A stretch of 64,000 bases of DNA from Streptomyces sp. MP131-18 (GTDB lineage: Bacteria; Actinomycetota; Actinomycetes; Streptomycetales; Streptomycetaceae): positions 4,717,553 to 4,781,552 of the forward strand of contig NZ_LZNS01000001.1 in assembly GCF_001984575.1 (NCBI RefSeq). Direction: 5' to 3'. Of this stretch, positions 25,170 through 34,367 are shown piece after piece (the first letter of the stretch is position 1; the number at the start of each line of letters is the position of its first letter). The notes below the pieces were generated by a model that saw only the letters and a list, made by a program, of their open reading frames with translations, made no database searches and was not told where the DNA came from. Made by a program: the position numbers and the translations under genes.

Positions 25170-27992
25170 ATGGAGAACGTGACCGAACTGGCCGCGGCGC
25201 TGCGCGCGTCCGTGCGCGGCGAGGTGGAATTCGACGCCGCGGCCCGCGCACTGACCACCATGGACGCCTCCAACTACCGGCGGGTCCCCGTCGGCGTGGT
25301 CGCCCCGCGCGATGCCGACGATGTGGCCGCCGCGCTCGCCGTGTGCCGGGCACACGGCGCGCCTGTGGTGCCCCGCGGCGGCGGCACCAGCATCGCCGGG
25401 CAGGCCACCGGCACCGGCGTGGTCCTCGACTTCACCCGCCACATGAACCGCGTTCTGAGCCTCGACCCCGAGTCGAGGACCGCCGTCGTACAGCCCGGCG
25501 TCGTGTGCGACTCGCTGCGCGCCGCCGCCGTGCCGCACGGCCTGACCTTCGGCCCCGACCCCTCCACCCACAGCCGCTGCACGCTCGGCGGCATGATCGG
25601 CAACAACTCCTGCGGCTCGCACTCCGTCGCCTGGGGCACCACCGCGGACAACGTGCACGAGCTCGAGGTCCTCACCTACCGCGGCGATCCGGCCCGCCTG
25701 GCCCGCGGCGGCGTGGACGGGCCCGGGCCCCTGCGCGCGGGCGCGGAGGAGCTGGTGGCCGGCCACCTCGCGCTGCTGCGCACCGGCTTCCCCGACCTGC
25801 CGCGCCGCATCTCCGGGTACGCGCTCGACGAGCTGCTGCCGGAGAAGGGCCGGGACTGGGCCCGCGCGTTCACCGGCAGCGAGGGCACCCTCGGCGTGCT
25901 GACCGAGGCCACCGTCCGCCTGGTCGCGGCCCCGCCCGCGCGGGCGCTCGCCGTGCTCGGCTACGCCGACGAGTCAGCCGCGGCCGAGGCCGCCGCCGGT
26001 CTCCTCGCCCACGGCCCGCTGACCGTCGAGGGCATGGCCGCCGACCTGGTCGGCGAGGCGGCGCGCGACGCCCTGCCGCGCGGCGGGGCCTGGCTGTTCG
26101 TGGAGGCGGGCGGCCGGCACACCGCGGAGGCAGAGGCCGCCGCCCGCGCCCTGTGCCGCGCCGCGGCCGACGGCACCACCGGCCGGGCCGTGCTCACCGA
26201 CCCGCTCGACCAGCGCGCGCTGTGGCGCATCCGCGAGGACGCCTCGGGCCTGGCCACCCGCATGCCCGACGGCGGCGAGGCGTGGCCCGGCTGGGAGGAC
26301 TGCGCGGTGCCCCCGGCCCGGCTCGGCGCCTACCTGCGGGAGTTCCGCGGCCTGCTCGCCGACCACGGCCTGCGCGGCATGCCCTACGGCCACTTCGGCG
26401 ACGGCTGCATCCACATCCGCATCGACTTCGACCTGCTGACGCCCGCCGGCATCGCCCGTTTCCGCGACTTCGGCACCGAACTGGCCGCACTGGTCGCCGC
26501 CCACGGCGGCTCGCTGTCCGGCGAGCACGGCGACGGACTGGCCCGCGCCGAGCTGCTGCCCCGCATGTACGGCGACGAACTCGTCGGCGTCTTCGGCGCG
26601 TTCAAGGATCTGTGGGACCCCGACCGAGCCCTGAACCCGGGCGTGCTCGTCCACCCCGCGCGCCTGGACGACAACCTGCGCTTCACCGGGCTGCCCGCCC
26701 GCCCGGTGCCCGTCGCGTTCGCCTACCCGCACGACGGCGGCGACTTCTCCGCCGCGGTACGCCGCTGCGTCGGCGTCGCCAAGTGCCGCGAGACCAGCGC
26801 GGGCACGCAGGTCATGTGCCCCTCCTTCCGGGCCACGGGCGAGGAACAGCACTCCACCCGCGGCCGGGCCAGGCTGCTGCACGAGATGCTGACCGGCGAG
26901 GTGGTCACCGACGGCTGGCGCTCCACCGAGGTGCGCGACGCGCTGGACCTGTGCCTGTCCTGCAAGGGCTGCCGCAGCGATTGCCCGGTCGGCGTCGACA
27001 TGGCCACCTACAAGGCCGAGTTCCTGCACCACCACTACGCCGGGCGCCGCCGGCCGGCCGCCCACTACGCCATGGGCCGCCTGCCGCGCTGGCTGCGCCT
27101 GGCCGCCGCGCTGCGCCTGGCCCCGCTCGCCAACGCCGCCGGGCGCGTTCCGCCGCTGGCCGCGCTCGCCAAACGGGCCGGCGGCATCGCGCCGGAACGG
27201 CCCATCCCCGCGCTGGCGCGCCGCCCGTTCACCCACTGGTGGCGCACCGAGGGGGCGGCGGCGGCCCGCGCGGACGGCCGACCGGTGGTGCTGTTCCCCG
27301 ACACCTTCACCAACCACCTGTCCCCGGCCGCGGGCCGCGCCGCCGCGGCCGTCCTGGGGGCGGCCGGGCTGCGCGCCTCGGTGCCGGCCGGGCCGGTGTG
27401 CTGCGGCCTCACCTACGTCTCCACCGGCCAGCTCGACCAGGCCAAGGCGGTGCTGCGCCGTACGCTCGGCACCCTGGAGCGGGCCGCGCCCGGCGACGCG
27501 CCCGTCACCGTTCTCGAACCGCCCTGCGCGGCAGCCCTGCGCACCGACCTGCCGGAACTGCTGCCGGACGACCCGCGCGCCCACGCGCTGGCCGGGCGCG
27601 TCCGCACCTTCGCGGAGACCCTCGCCGAGTACGCGCCCGACTGGGAGCCGCCGCGCCTCGACCGCTCCGTCGCCGGGCAGACGCACTGCCACCAGCACGC
27701 GGCGCTCGGCGACACGGCCGACCGCGCGCTGCGCGACCGCGCCGGGCTCACCGGGCCGCTGTCCACCGGCTGCTGCGGCCTCGCGGGCAACTTCGGCTTC
27801 GAGAAAGGGCATTACGAGGTGTCCGTGGCCTGTGCCGAGGACCAGCTGCTCCCCGCGGTGCGGGCGGCGGCGCCGGACGCGGTGCTGCTGGCCGACGGCT
27901 ATTCCTGCCGCACCCAATTGGAACAGCTCGGCGGTCACCACGCGCGTCACCTCGCGGAGGTGCTCGCCGAGGCACTCGCCGATGAGCCGTGA
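25170..27992 (+). CDS. FAD-linked oxidase fused to Fe-S/CCG domain (D-lactate or glycolate dehydrogenase type)
   Basis: A 940-residue fusion. N-terminal FAD domain (about 1-460): APVVPRGGGTSIAGQATGTGVVLD and FGPDPSTHSRCTLGGMIGNNSCGSHSV bind FAD in the vanillyl-alcohol-oxidase fold; GSEGTLGVLTEATVRL and SGEHGDGLAR continue it. A 4Fe-4S region follows (CLSCKGCRSDCP, about residues 605-616), preceded by MCPSFRATGEEQHSTRGRA. The C-terminal third has CCG motifs (VCCGLTYVS, CCGLAGNFGFEKGH) like GlpC/LutA. The architecture is that of D-lactate or 2-hydroxyacid dehydrogenases passing electrons to quinone. ATG at 25170 was chosen; an open upstream extension is non-conserved. Confidence 0.88.
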   Translation: MENVTELAAALRASVRGEVEFDAAARALTTMDASNYRRVPVGVVAPRDADDVAAALAVCRAHGAPVVPRGGGTSIAGQATGTGVVLDFTRHMNRVLSLDPESRTAVVQPGVVCDSLRAAAVPHGLTFGPDPSTHSRCTLGGMIGNNSCGSHSVAWGTTADNVHELEVLTYRGDPARLARGGVDGPGPLRAGAEELVAGHLALLRTGFPDLPRRISGYALDELLPEKGRDWARAFTGSEGTLGVLTEATVRLVAAPPARALAVLGYADESAAAEAAAGLLAHGPLTVEGMAADLVGEAARDALPRGGAWLFVEAGGRHTAEAEAAARALCRAAADGTTGRAVLTDPLDQRALWRIREDASGLATRMPDGGEAWPGWEDCAVPPARLGAYLREFRGLLADHGLRGMPYGHFGDGCIHIRIDFDLLTPAGIARFRDFGTELAALVAAHGGSLSGEHGDGLARAELLPRMYGDELVGVFGAFKDLWDPDRALNPGVLVHPARLDDNLRFTGLPARPVPVAFAYPHDGGDFSAAVRRCVGVAKCRETSAGTQVMCPSFRATGEEQHSTRGRARLLHEMLTGEVVTDGWRSTEVRDALDLCLSCKGCRSDCPVGVDMATYKAEFLHHHYAGRRRPAAHYAMGRLPRWLRLAAALRLAPLANAAGRVPPLAALAKRAGGIAPERPIPALARRPFTHWWRTEGAAAARADGRPVVLFPDTFTNHLSPAAGRAAAAVLGAAGLRASVPAGPVCCGLTYVSTGQLDQAKAVLRRTLGTLERAAPGDAPVTVLEPPCAAALRTDLPELLPDDPRAHALAGRVRTFAETLAEYAPDWEPPRLDRSVAGQTHCHQHAALGDTADRALRDRAGLTGPLSTGCCGLAGNFGFEKGHYEVSVACAEDQLLPAVRAAAPDAVLLADGYSCRTQLEQLGGHHARHLAEVLAEALADEP

Positions 27993-28105
27993 CCCTGCGC
28001 CGGCCGTTTCCAGCCCACGTCAACGGGGCTGACCACCCGCAGGAATTCACCGTTCCGCTGCCATCATCCGGAGAATACCGGCTGCCTCATGAAAGGCCAT
28101 CGTCC

Positions 28106-28300
28106 ATGACCCCATCCCCTATCGGAATACCGGGCACCGGTTCCTGCGCGCCGGAACGCCACATCGGCAACGGGGAAATAGCCGTGCACCTCGACATGCC
28201 CGAGAAGTGGACAGAGAAGCGCACCGAGATCGCGGGCCACCGGTGGGCCGCGCCGCACGAGGCGGGCGCGAGGCTCCTGCACCGGGTGGGTGCCGCATGA
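28106..28300 (+). pseudogene. Truncated 3-oxoacyl-ACP synthase III (KASIII/FabH) N-terminus
   Basis: A 64-residue frame matching only the first fold element of FabH-type enzymes: IPGTGSCAPERHIGNGEIA, then MPEKWTEKRTEIAGHRWAAPHEA, compare the family pattern GTGSYLPE...TSDEWI..RTGIRER.IA. The Cys-His-Asn catalytic residues lie far beyond and are absent here. The stop TGA overlaps the ATG of the next gene as ATGA, so translation coupling has been kept although the enzyme is gone. It could be a dead remnant left by deletion, or a retained short leader gene for the dehydrogenase. Confidence 0.65.
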
Positions 28301-29223
28301 CCGCCGGACGGCCCGCCGCGGGGGCGGGCACGGACGGGGCGGCCCCCCAACCGGCCGACGGCGGCGCGGACTTCGCGCGGGTGGGGATCGTCGGCTGCGG
28401 GCTGATGGGCTCCGGCATCGCCGAGGTGTGCGCGAAGGCGGGGCTCGACGTCCGGGTCGCCGTCACCGGCGACGCCTCGGCCAGGCGCGGCCGGGAGCGG
28501 ATCGCCGCCTCGCTGGACCGGGCGCTGGGCAAGGGCCGCATCACCGAGGCGGAACGGGAGCGGGTCCTGGGCCGGATCACGCTCACCACCGCGCCGGAGG
28601 ACCTGGCCGACCGGCAGCTGGTGATCGAGGCGGTGCGGGAGGACGAGGCGACCAAGGCGGAGCTGTTCACGCTGCTGGACAAGGTGGTGGCCGATCCGGA
28701 CGCCGTCCTCGCCTCCAACACCTCCTCCCTTTCCGTCATGCGGCTGGCCCGCGCCACCAACCGCCCGGGGAAGGTGCTCGGCACCCACTTCTTCAGCCCC
28801 GTGCCGGTCCTGCCGCTGGTGGAGATCACCGGTTCGCTGCTGACCGAGCCGGCCGTCACCGACCGCGTCACCGCGTTCGTCACCGAAACGCTCGGCAAGC
28901 AGGTCGTGCACGCGCCCGACCGCGCCGGTTTCGTCGTGAACGCGCTCCTCGTGCCGTACATCGTCTCCGCCGTCCGCATGGCCGAGTCCGGGTTCGCCGA
29001 GCCCGAGGTCATCGACCGCGGCATGCGGGCGGGCTGCGCCCACCCCATGGGCCCGCTCGAACTCGCCGACATGATCGGCCTCGACGTCGTCCTGTCGGTG
29101 GCCGAGGCGCTGCACGCCGAGTTCCGCGAGCCGCACCTCGCGCCGCCGCCGCTGCTGCGGCGGATGGTCGAGGGCAATCTGCTGGGCCGCAAGACCGGCC
29201 GCGGCTTCTACCCCTACGGCTGA
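28297..29223 (+). CDS. 3-hydroxyacyl-CoA dehydrogenase (3-hydroxybutyryl-CoA type)
   Basis: A 308-residue NAD-dependent enzyme that oxidises L-3-hydroxyacyl-CoA. Rossmann motif VGIVGCGLMGSGIAEVCAKAG near residues 30-50; VIEAVREDEATKAELF, then SNTSSLSV, and GTHFFSPVPVLPLVEIT with the catalytic His; the substrate domain GRKTGRGFYPYG closes it. Length is right for the stand-alone FadB2/Hbd form. ATG overlaps the KASIII remnant. Both are on the same strand as the preceding FAD oxidase and may share its transcript. Confidence 0.92.
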   Translation: MTAGRPAAGAGTDGAAPQPADGGADFARVGIVGCGLMGSGIAEVCAKAGLDVRVAVTGDASARRGRERIAASLDRALGKGRITEAERERVLGRITLTTAPEDLADRQLVIEAVREDEATKAELFTLLDKVVADPDAVLASNTSSLSVMRLARATNRPGKVLGTHFFSPVPVLPLVEITGSLLTEPAVTDRVTAFVTETLGKQVVHAPDRAGFVVNALLVPYIVSAVRMAESGFAEPEVIDRGMRAGCAHPMGPLELADMIGLDVVLSVAEALHAEFREPHLAPPPLLRRMVEGNLLGRKTGRGFYPYG

Positions 29224-29245
29224 CCGCGCGGCACGCGCCGCGCCC

Positions 29246-29277
29246 GACCGGTCGCCCGGAGTCCCGGGCGGCCGGTC
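29246..29277 (+). terminator. Hairpin after the 3-hydroxyacyl-CoA dehydrogenase gene
   Basis: A 14-base inverted repeat (29246-29259 against 29264-29277) with one mismatch and a four-base loop starts 23 bases after the stop. It separates this gene from the sugar-acid pair that follows, which has its own promoter. Confidence 0.6.
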
Positions 29278-29322
29278 GGTCTGCCATGCAGAAATCTGAA
29301 ATGTGGCCCGCGTTCACACTCT

Positions 29323-29394
29323 TGACGCTGCCATGCCCCCCTCCTATGGTGGCGAAGTCCGTTCATGAGAATGTCTTCTGTTCAGATACATGAA
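29323..29394 (+). promoter_or_regulatory. Promoter and possible IclR/GntR-type operator of the sugar-acid operon
   Basis: TTGACG (29323-29328) and TATGGT (29345-29350) with a 16-base spacer make the clearest -35/-10 pair in the window. In the leader after it, TTCA-GATACA-TGAA (29381-29394) is a perfect inverted repeat, and TTCATGAGAA (29362-29371) is a second TTC/GAA site. This style is common for IclR or GntR catabolic regulators, none of which is encoded next door. Confidence 0.6.
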
Positions 29395-29406
29395 TCGGCT
29401 GGGGCC

Positions 29407-30666
29407 ATGCGCATACGCGAAGTACACGTCACTCCCGTCGCCTTCCGAGACCCACCGCTCCTGAACGCCACCGGTGTCCACGAACCGTGGGCGCTCCGCA
29501 CCGTCGTCGAGGTCGTCACCGACGAGGGCCTCACCGGCCTCGGCGAAACCTACGGCGACCTCTCCCACCTCGACCGGGTGCGCGCCGCCGCGCGCGAGCT
29601 GACCGGGGTGAGCGTCCACGCCCACCACGCGCTCTACGCCGCGGTCGCCGCCTCGGTCGGTGCCGACGTCGTCACCGACCAGCACGGCCTCACCGGAGCC
29701 GGCTCCAACCAGAAGACCGTCGACGCCGTGTTCTCGCCGTTCGAGGTCGCCTGCCTCGACATCCGCGGCAAGGCCGCCGGGCTGCGCGTGGCCGACCTGC
29801 TCGGCGGGCCCGTCCGGGACGCCGTCCCCTACAGCGCCTACCTCTTCTACAAGTGGGCCGGCCACCCGGACGCCAAGGAGGACCGGTTCGGCGCCGCGCT
29901 CGACCCGGACGGCATCGTCGCCCAGGCCCGGCTGTTCATCGAGGAGTACGGCTTCGCCTCCATCAAGCTCAAGGGCGGCGTCTTCGCCCCCGACGAGGAG
30001 GCCGAGGCCGTGCGCGCGCTGCACGACGCCTTCCCCGGACTGCCGCTGCGCATCGACCCCAACGCCGCCTGGACGCCCGCCACTTCCATCCGGATCGGCA
30101 ACGCGCTCGGCGGCGTGCTCGAATACCTGGAGGACCCGGCACCCGGCATCGGCGGCATGGCCGAGGTCGCCGCCCGCGTCCCGATGCGGCTGGCCACCAA
30201 CATGTGCGTCGTCACCCACGACCACCTGCCGCCGGCCATCGCGCAGCGCGCCATCGGCGTGCTGCTCCTGGACCACCACTACTGGGGCGGGCTGCTGCGC
30301 TCCGCCCAGGTGGCCGCGCTGTGCGGCACGTTCGGCCTCGAACTGTCCATGCACTCCAACAGCCACCTCGGCATCAGCCTCGCCGCCATGACCCACCTCG
30401 CCGCGGCCACGCCCAACCTGAACCACGCCTGCGACACCCACACCCCGTGGCAGGACGGGCAGGACGTCGTGGCCCCCGGCGCGCTCCGTTTCACCGGCGG
30501 CGCCGTCCCCGTGCCGGAAGGCCCGGGGCTCGGCATCGAACTCGACCGCGACGCCCTCGCCGTCATGCACGAGCAGTACCGCACCTGCACCGTCAGGCGG
30601 CGCGACGACACCGCCTACATGCGCAGCTTCGACCCGGACTTCCAAGCGAAACGCGCGCACTGGTAA
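29407..30666 (+). CDS. Enolase-superfamily dehydratase, glucarate dehydratase-like
   Basis: A 419-residue member of the mandelate racemase/enolase superfamily. Capping domain at residues 1-130; barrel residues visible are the base pair K-x-K in IKLKGG, metal ligands Asp in RIDPNAAW, Glu in LEDPAPG and Asn in ATNMCVV, then Asp in DHHYWGG and catalytic His in MHSNSHLGIS. The combination K-x-K plus His/Asp marks the glucarate dehydratase group, which dehydrates D-glucarate to a keto-deoxy acid. It is followed 40 bases later by a sodium symporter, so uptake and first step are paired. Confidence 0.85.
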   Translation: MRIREVHVTPVAFRDPPLLNATGVHEPWALRTVVEVVTDEGLTGLGETYGDLSHLDRVRAAARELTGVSVHAHHALYAAVAASVGADVVTDQHGLTGAGSNQKTVDAVFSPFEVACLDIRGKAAGLRVADLLGGPVRDAVPYSAYLFYKWAGHPDAKEDRFGAALDPDGIVAQARLFIEEYGFASIKLKGGVFAPDEEAEAVRALHDAFPGLPLRIDPNAAWTPATSIRIGNALGGVLEYLEDPAPGIGGMAEVAARVPMRLATNMCVVTHDHLPPAIAQRAIGVLLLDHHYWGGLLRSAQVAALCGTFGLELSMHSNSHLGISLAAMTHLAAATPNLNHACDTHTPWQDGQDVVAPGALRFTGGAVPVPEGPGLGIELDRDALAVMHEQYRTCTVRRRDDTAYMRSFDPDFQAKRAHW

Positions 30667-30706
30667 CCCGCCCAGGCACCCCCGTCCCCTTCCCTTAGGA
30701 GCCGCG

Positions 30707-32236
30707 ATGTCCGCGTTGGACTGGATCGTGGTCGCTGGCTACTTCCTCGTCGTGGTCGCCATCGGCTGGTGGTCGAAGAACCGCATCCACAGTGTGGCCG
30801 ACTTCTTCACCGCCCGGGGGCGCATCCCCTGGTGGCTCTCCGGCATCTCGCACCACATGTCGGGCTACAGCGCGGTGATGTTCGTCGCCTTTGCCGCCGT
30901 CGCCTACAACGACGGGATCACCATCTACTTCTGGTGGCCGCTGACCATCGGGCTCGGTGTCGGCATCGGTGCGTTCCTCTTCGCCGCCCGCTGGAACCGG
31001 CTGCGCGCCAAACACGACGTCAAGTCACCGCTCGAATACCTCGCCCACCGCTACAACCTGCCCACCCAGCAGGTCCTCGCCTACAGCGGCGCGGCCCTCA
31101 AGGTCGTCGACATCGCCGCCAAGTGGGTCGCGATATCCGTCCTGCTCCAGGGCTTCGCGGACATCCCGCTCGAGTGGGGCATCATCTTCACCGGCGTCGC
31201 CACCATGGCCTACATGACGGTCGGCGGCCTGTGGGCCGATGTCCTCACCGACATGGGCCAGTTCGTCATCCAGGCCGTGGCCGGCGTCGCCATGCTGATC
31301 GCCGTCATGGCGGAGCTGGGCGCCGACTTCCCGTTCGCCATGTGGAACGACCTGCCCGACGGCCGCGGCGACCCGATCGCCGGCTCCGTCACCACCTGGC
31401 TCGTCATCGCGTTCCTCTTCGTCAAGACCTTCGAGTACAACGGCGGCATGTGGAACCTGGCGCAGCGCTACATGGCCTCGCCCTCCGGCTCCGCCGCCCG
31501 CCGCTCCGCCCTTCTCTCCAGCGCCCTGTGGCTGGTCTGGCCGCTGATCCTCTTCCTGCCGATGATCGCCGCGCCGCTGATCGTGCCCGGCCTGTCCAAC
31601 GGCGAGGAGTCGTACATCGAACTGTCCAAGGAGCTGCTGCCCGCGGGAATGATCGGCCTGATGCTCGCCGGGTTCTTCTCGCACACGATGGCGATGGTCG
31701 CCTCCGACTCCAACGTCATCACCGCGGTCATCACCCGCGACATCGCCCCGGTGCTCGTCCCGAGGGTCAGGGACTTCTCCGAACGCACGCAGCTGACGTT
31801 CGCCCGGATCACCACCGTCCTCTTCGTCACGCTCAGCATGACGATCGCGATATCCACCGGCGGCGAGGGATTCGTCCTCGATACCGTCGTGGAACTCGTG
31901 GCCGCCACCATGGGGCCCATCTCGATCCCGCTGATGCTCGGCCTGCTGCCATGGTTCCGCCGTAACGGGCCCACCGCGGCCATCACGTCCTGGGCCGGCG
32001 GCCTGATGGTGTGGTACTTCGTGCGCTACATCGTCGAGGACGCCACCCAGGCGGCCATCGTCGGCCTGCCACTCCTGACGTCCCTCGTCCTCTACATCGG
32101 CCTCGGCCTGATCAAGCCCGAGGGCACCGACGAACGGGACGCGCTGATCGACTCCCTCAGCACCGACCCGGACGACACCGATTCCGCCGCCGCCGAGCGG
32201 CAGCCCGCCGGGGAACGGGAGGTTCCCACCGCCTGA
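30707..32236 (+). CDS. Sodium:solute symporter (SSS family)
   Basis: A 509-residue carrier with about 13 helices. FFTARGRIPWWLSGISHHMSGYSAVMF covers the SSS helix-1 region that binds sodium, followed by YFWWPLTIGLGVGIGAFLFAARWNR. TMAMVASDSNVITAVITRDIAPVL (helix 8 region) is the other family hallmark. The C-terminus is a charged tail. Likely substrate is the sugar acid used by the preceding dehydratase, by context only. A good AGGAG precedes the ATG. Confidence 0.88.
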   Translation: MSALDWIVVAGYFLVVVAIGWWSKNRIHSVADFFTARGRIPWWLSGISHHMSGYSAVMFVAFAAVAYNDGITIYFWWPLTIGLGVGIGAFLFAARWNRLRAKHDVKSPLEYLAHRYNLPTQQVLAYSGAALKVVDIAAKWVAISVLLQGFADIPLEWGIIFTGVATMAYMTVGGLWADVLTDMGQFVIQAVAGVAMLIAVMAELGADFPFAMWNDLPDGRGDPIAGSVTTWLVIAFLFVKTFEYNGGMWNLAQRYMASPSGSAARRSALLSSALWLVWPLILFLPMIAAPLIVPGLSNGEESYIELSKELLPAGMIGLMLAGFFSHTMAMVASDSNVITAVITRDIAPVLVPRVRDFSERTQLTFARITTVLFVTLSMTIAISTGGEGFVLDTVVELVAATMGPISIPLMLGLLPWFRRNGPTAAITSWAGGLMVWYFVRYIVEDATQAAIVGLPLLTSLVLYIGLGLIKPEGTDERDALIDSLSTDPDDTDSAAAERQPAGEREVPTA

Positions 32237-32258
32237 ACCGATCCCCCCACGGATGGCC

Positions 32259-32291
32259 GGGCCCGCCGCCCCCTGCCCGGGCGGCGGGCCC
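32259..32291 (+). terminator. GC-rich hairpin after the symporter gene
   Basis: GGGCCCGCCGCC (32259-32270) pairs perfectly with 32280-32291 across a nine-base loop, 23 bases after the stop codon. No U-tract. Confidence 0.65.
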
Positions 32292-32375
32292 GTCCGCCGT
32301 GCCGGGGGCGTGCCGGGGGTGTGCCGGGAGTAATGCGGTTGCCGAACCGCCGCGGACGGCACAGACTCCGGCCCC

Positions 32376-33125
32376 ATGACGCTGCGATACCACGAGATTG
32401 CCGAGGCCAGGCACCGCATCCTCAACCCGCTGACCGAGGCCAAGCTGGACCTGCTGGGCGGGATCTGCGGGCTCGCGCCCGGCCGGCGCGTGCTCGATCT
32501 CGCCTGCGGCAAGGGCGAGATGCTCTCCCGCTGGGCCCGCGCGCACGGTGTGGCGGGCCTCGGAGTCGACATCAGCGAGGTCTTCCTCGCCGCGGCCCGC
32601 GCCCGCGCCGCGGATCTTGACGTGGCCGGCCAGGTCACGTTCGAGCAGGCCGACGCCGCCGCCTGGGCCGCGGAACGGGCCGGCGGCACGCCGTTCGACG
32701 TCGTCTCCTGCATCGGGGCCACGTGGATCGGCGGCGGGCTCGGCGGCACCCTCGGCCTCATGCGGCCGCTGGTCGCGGACGACGGGCTGCTGCTGGTCGG
32801 GGAGATCTACTGGGCCGAGGACACCGTCCCCGCCGAGGCCCACGAGGCCCTGGGCATCGGCCCGGAGGACTGCGCCACGCTCGCCGGAACGCTGGACCGG
32901 TTCCAGGAGGCCGGCTGCGAACTGATCGAGATGACGCTCGCCGACGGCGACAGCTGGGACCGTTACGCCGCCGCCCAGTGGCACACCACCAGCGACTGGC
33001 TCCGCGACAACCCGGATGCCGAGGACGCGGCCGAGATCCGTTCGCTGCTGACCTCCTCACGCCGCGCCCACCTCGCCTACCAGCGCCGCTACCTGGGCTG
33101 GGGCGTCTTCGTGCTGCGCCCCTGA
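32376..33125 (+). CDS. Class I SAM-dependent methyltransferase
   Basis: A 249-residue cytoplasmic methyltransferase. Motif I is VLDLACGKGEMLSRWA (residues about 37-52), followed by GLGVDISEVFL with the acidic residue that binds the ribose, and DVVSCIGATWIGGGLGGTLGLMRPLV as motif II. Fold and length fit the small-molecule UbiE-like group; substrate unknown. A CAGACT -10-like element lies eight bases before the ATG. It is convergent with the citrate synthase gene, 14 bases apart. Confidence 0.85.
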   Translation: MTLRYHEIAEARHRILNPLTEAKLDLLGGICGLAPGRRVLDLACGKGEMLSRWARAHGVAGLGVDISEVFLAAARARAADLDVAGQVTFEQADAAAWAAERAGGTPFDVVSCIGATWIGGGLGGTLGLMRPLVADDGLLLVGEIYWAEDTVPAEAHEALGIGPEDCATLAGTLDRFQEAGCELIEMTLADGDSWDRYAAAQWHTTSDWLRDNPDAEDAAEIRSLLTSSRRAHLAYQRRYLGWGVFVLRP

Positions 33126-33139
33126 ACGGGCGGGCCCGC

Positions 33140-34231
33140 TCAGCCGCCGTATCCGGCGACCGACCGCGGTCCGCGGGCCGCCGGGCCGATGTAGCGGGCC
33201 GAGGGGCGGATCAGCCGGCCCGTGCGCTTCTCCTCCAGAATGTGCGCCGACCAGCCCGCCGTCCGCGCGCACGTGAACATCGCCGTGAACATGTGCGCGG
33301 GCACCTCCGCGAAGTCCAGCATGATCGCCGCCCAGAACTCCACGTTGGTGGCGAGCACCCGGTCCGGACGGCGCTCCCGCAGCTCCGCGAGCGCCGCCCG
33401 CTCCAGCGCCTCCGCCACCTCGAACCGGGGCGCGCCCAGCTCGCGCGCCGTGCGGCGCAGCACTCGCGCCCGCGGGTCCTCCGCGCGGTACACCCGGTGC
33501 CCGAAGCCCATCAGCCGCTCGCCCGCGTCCAGCGCGCGCCGCACGTAGCCGGCGGCGTCGCCGCTGCGTTCGATCTCCTCGATCATGCCGAGCACGCGCG
33601 AGGGCGCGCCGCCGTGCAGCGGACCTGACATGGCGCCGACCGCGCCGGAGAGCGCGGCGGCGACGTCCGCGCCGGTGGAGGCGATGGTGCGGGCGGTGAA
33701 CGTCGACGCGTTCATGCCGTGCTCGGCCGCGGAGATCCAGTACGCGTCGAGCGCGGCCACGTGCTGCGGGTCCGGCTCGCCGCGCCAGCGGCGCAGGAAG
33801 CGTTCCGTGATGCTGTCCGCCTTGTCGATCTCGCGCTGCGGCACCATCGGCAGCCCGGCGCCGCGCGCCGACTGGGCGACGAAGCTGAGCGCCATCACCG
33901 CGGCGCGCGCCAGATCCTCCCTGGCCCTGGCGGCGTCGATGTCCAGCAGCGGACGCAGGCCCCACACCGGCGAGAGCAGCGCAAGCGCGGCCTGCACGTC
34001 CACCCGCACGTCGCCCGAGCGGACCGGGATGGGGAACGGCTCGGCCGGCGGCAGCCCCGGCGTGAACGCGCCGTCGACCAGCAGCCCCCACACCTGCTCG
34101 AACGGCACCTGACCCACCAGATCCTCGATGTCCACGCCGCGGTAGCGCAGCGTGCCGCCCGCGCGGTCCGGCTCCGCGATCTCCGTCTCGAACGCGACGA
34201 CCCCTTCGAGCCCGGGCACGAACTCCGACAT
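33140..34231 (-). CDS. Citrate synthase-like protein
   Basis: A 363-residue enzyme that joins oxaloacetate and acetyl-CoA, of the short actinobacterial type. ISAAEHGMNASTFTARTIAST contains the first catalytic His, MSGPLHGGAPSRVLGM the loop with the second His, and GFGHRVYRAEDPRARVL the oxaloacetate-binding GHxVY plus the catalytic Asp. S. coelicolor has a separate main citrate synthase elsewhere, so this is probably a second isozyme or a 2-methylcitrate synthase. It lies divergent from pdxH, as I recall for SCO4387/SCO4388. Confidence 0.88.
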   Translation of the reverse strand: MSEFVPGLEGVVAFETEIAEPDRAGGTLRYRGVDIEDLVGQVPFEQVWGLLVDGAFTPGLPPAEPFPIPVRSGDVRVDVQAALALLSPVWGLRPLLDIDAARAREDLARAAVMALSFVAQSARGAGLPMVPQREIDKADSITERFLRRWRGEPDPQHVAALDAYWISAAEHGMNASTFTARTIASTGADVAAALSGAVGAMSGPLHGGAPSRVLGMIEEIERSGDAAGYVRRALDAGERLMGFGHRVYRAEDPRARVLRRTARELGAPRFEVAEALERAALAELRERRPDRVLATNVEFWAAIMLDFAEVPAHMFTAMFTCARTAGWSAHILEEKRTGRLIRPSARYIGPAARGPRSVAGYGG

Positions 34232-34367
34232 ATATCTGCTCCTTCGGGCACTCGGCGCGCTGCGATTCTGGCGGTCACCTTAACGCCGGGTGGCCGCGGG
34301 CCGGAGAGCGCGGGACGAAAGCTCGCGACGTGCGCCACCGTCGGCCGTATGTTGCAAGATATGGCGC

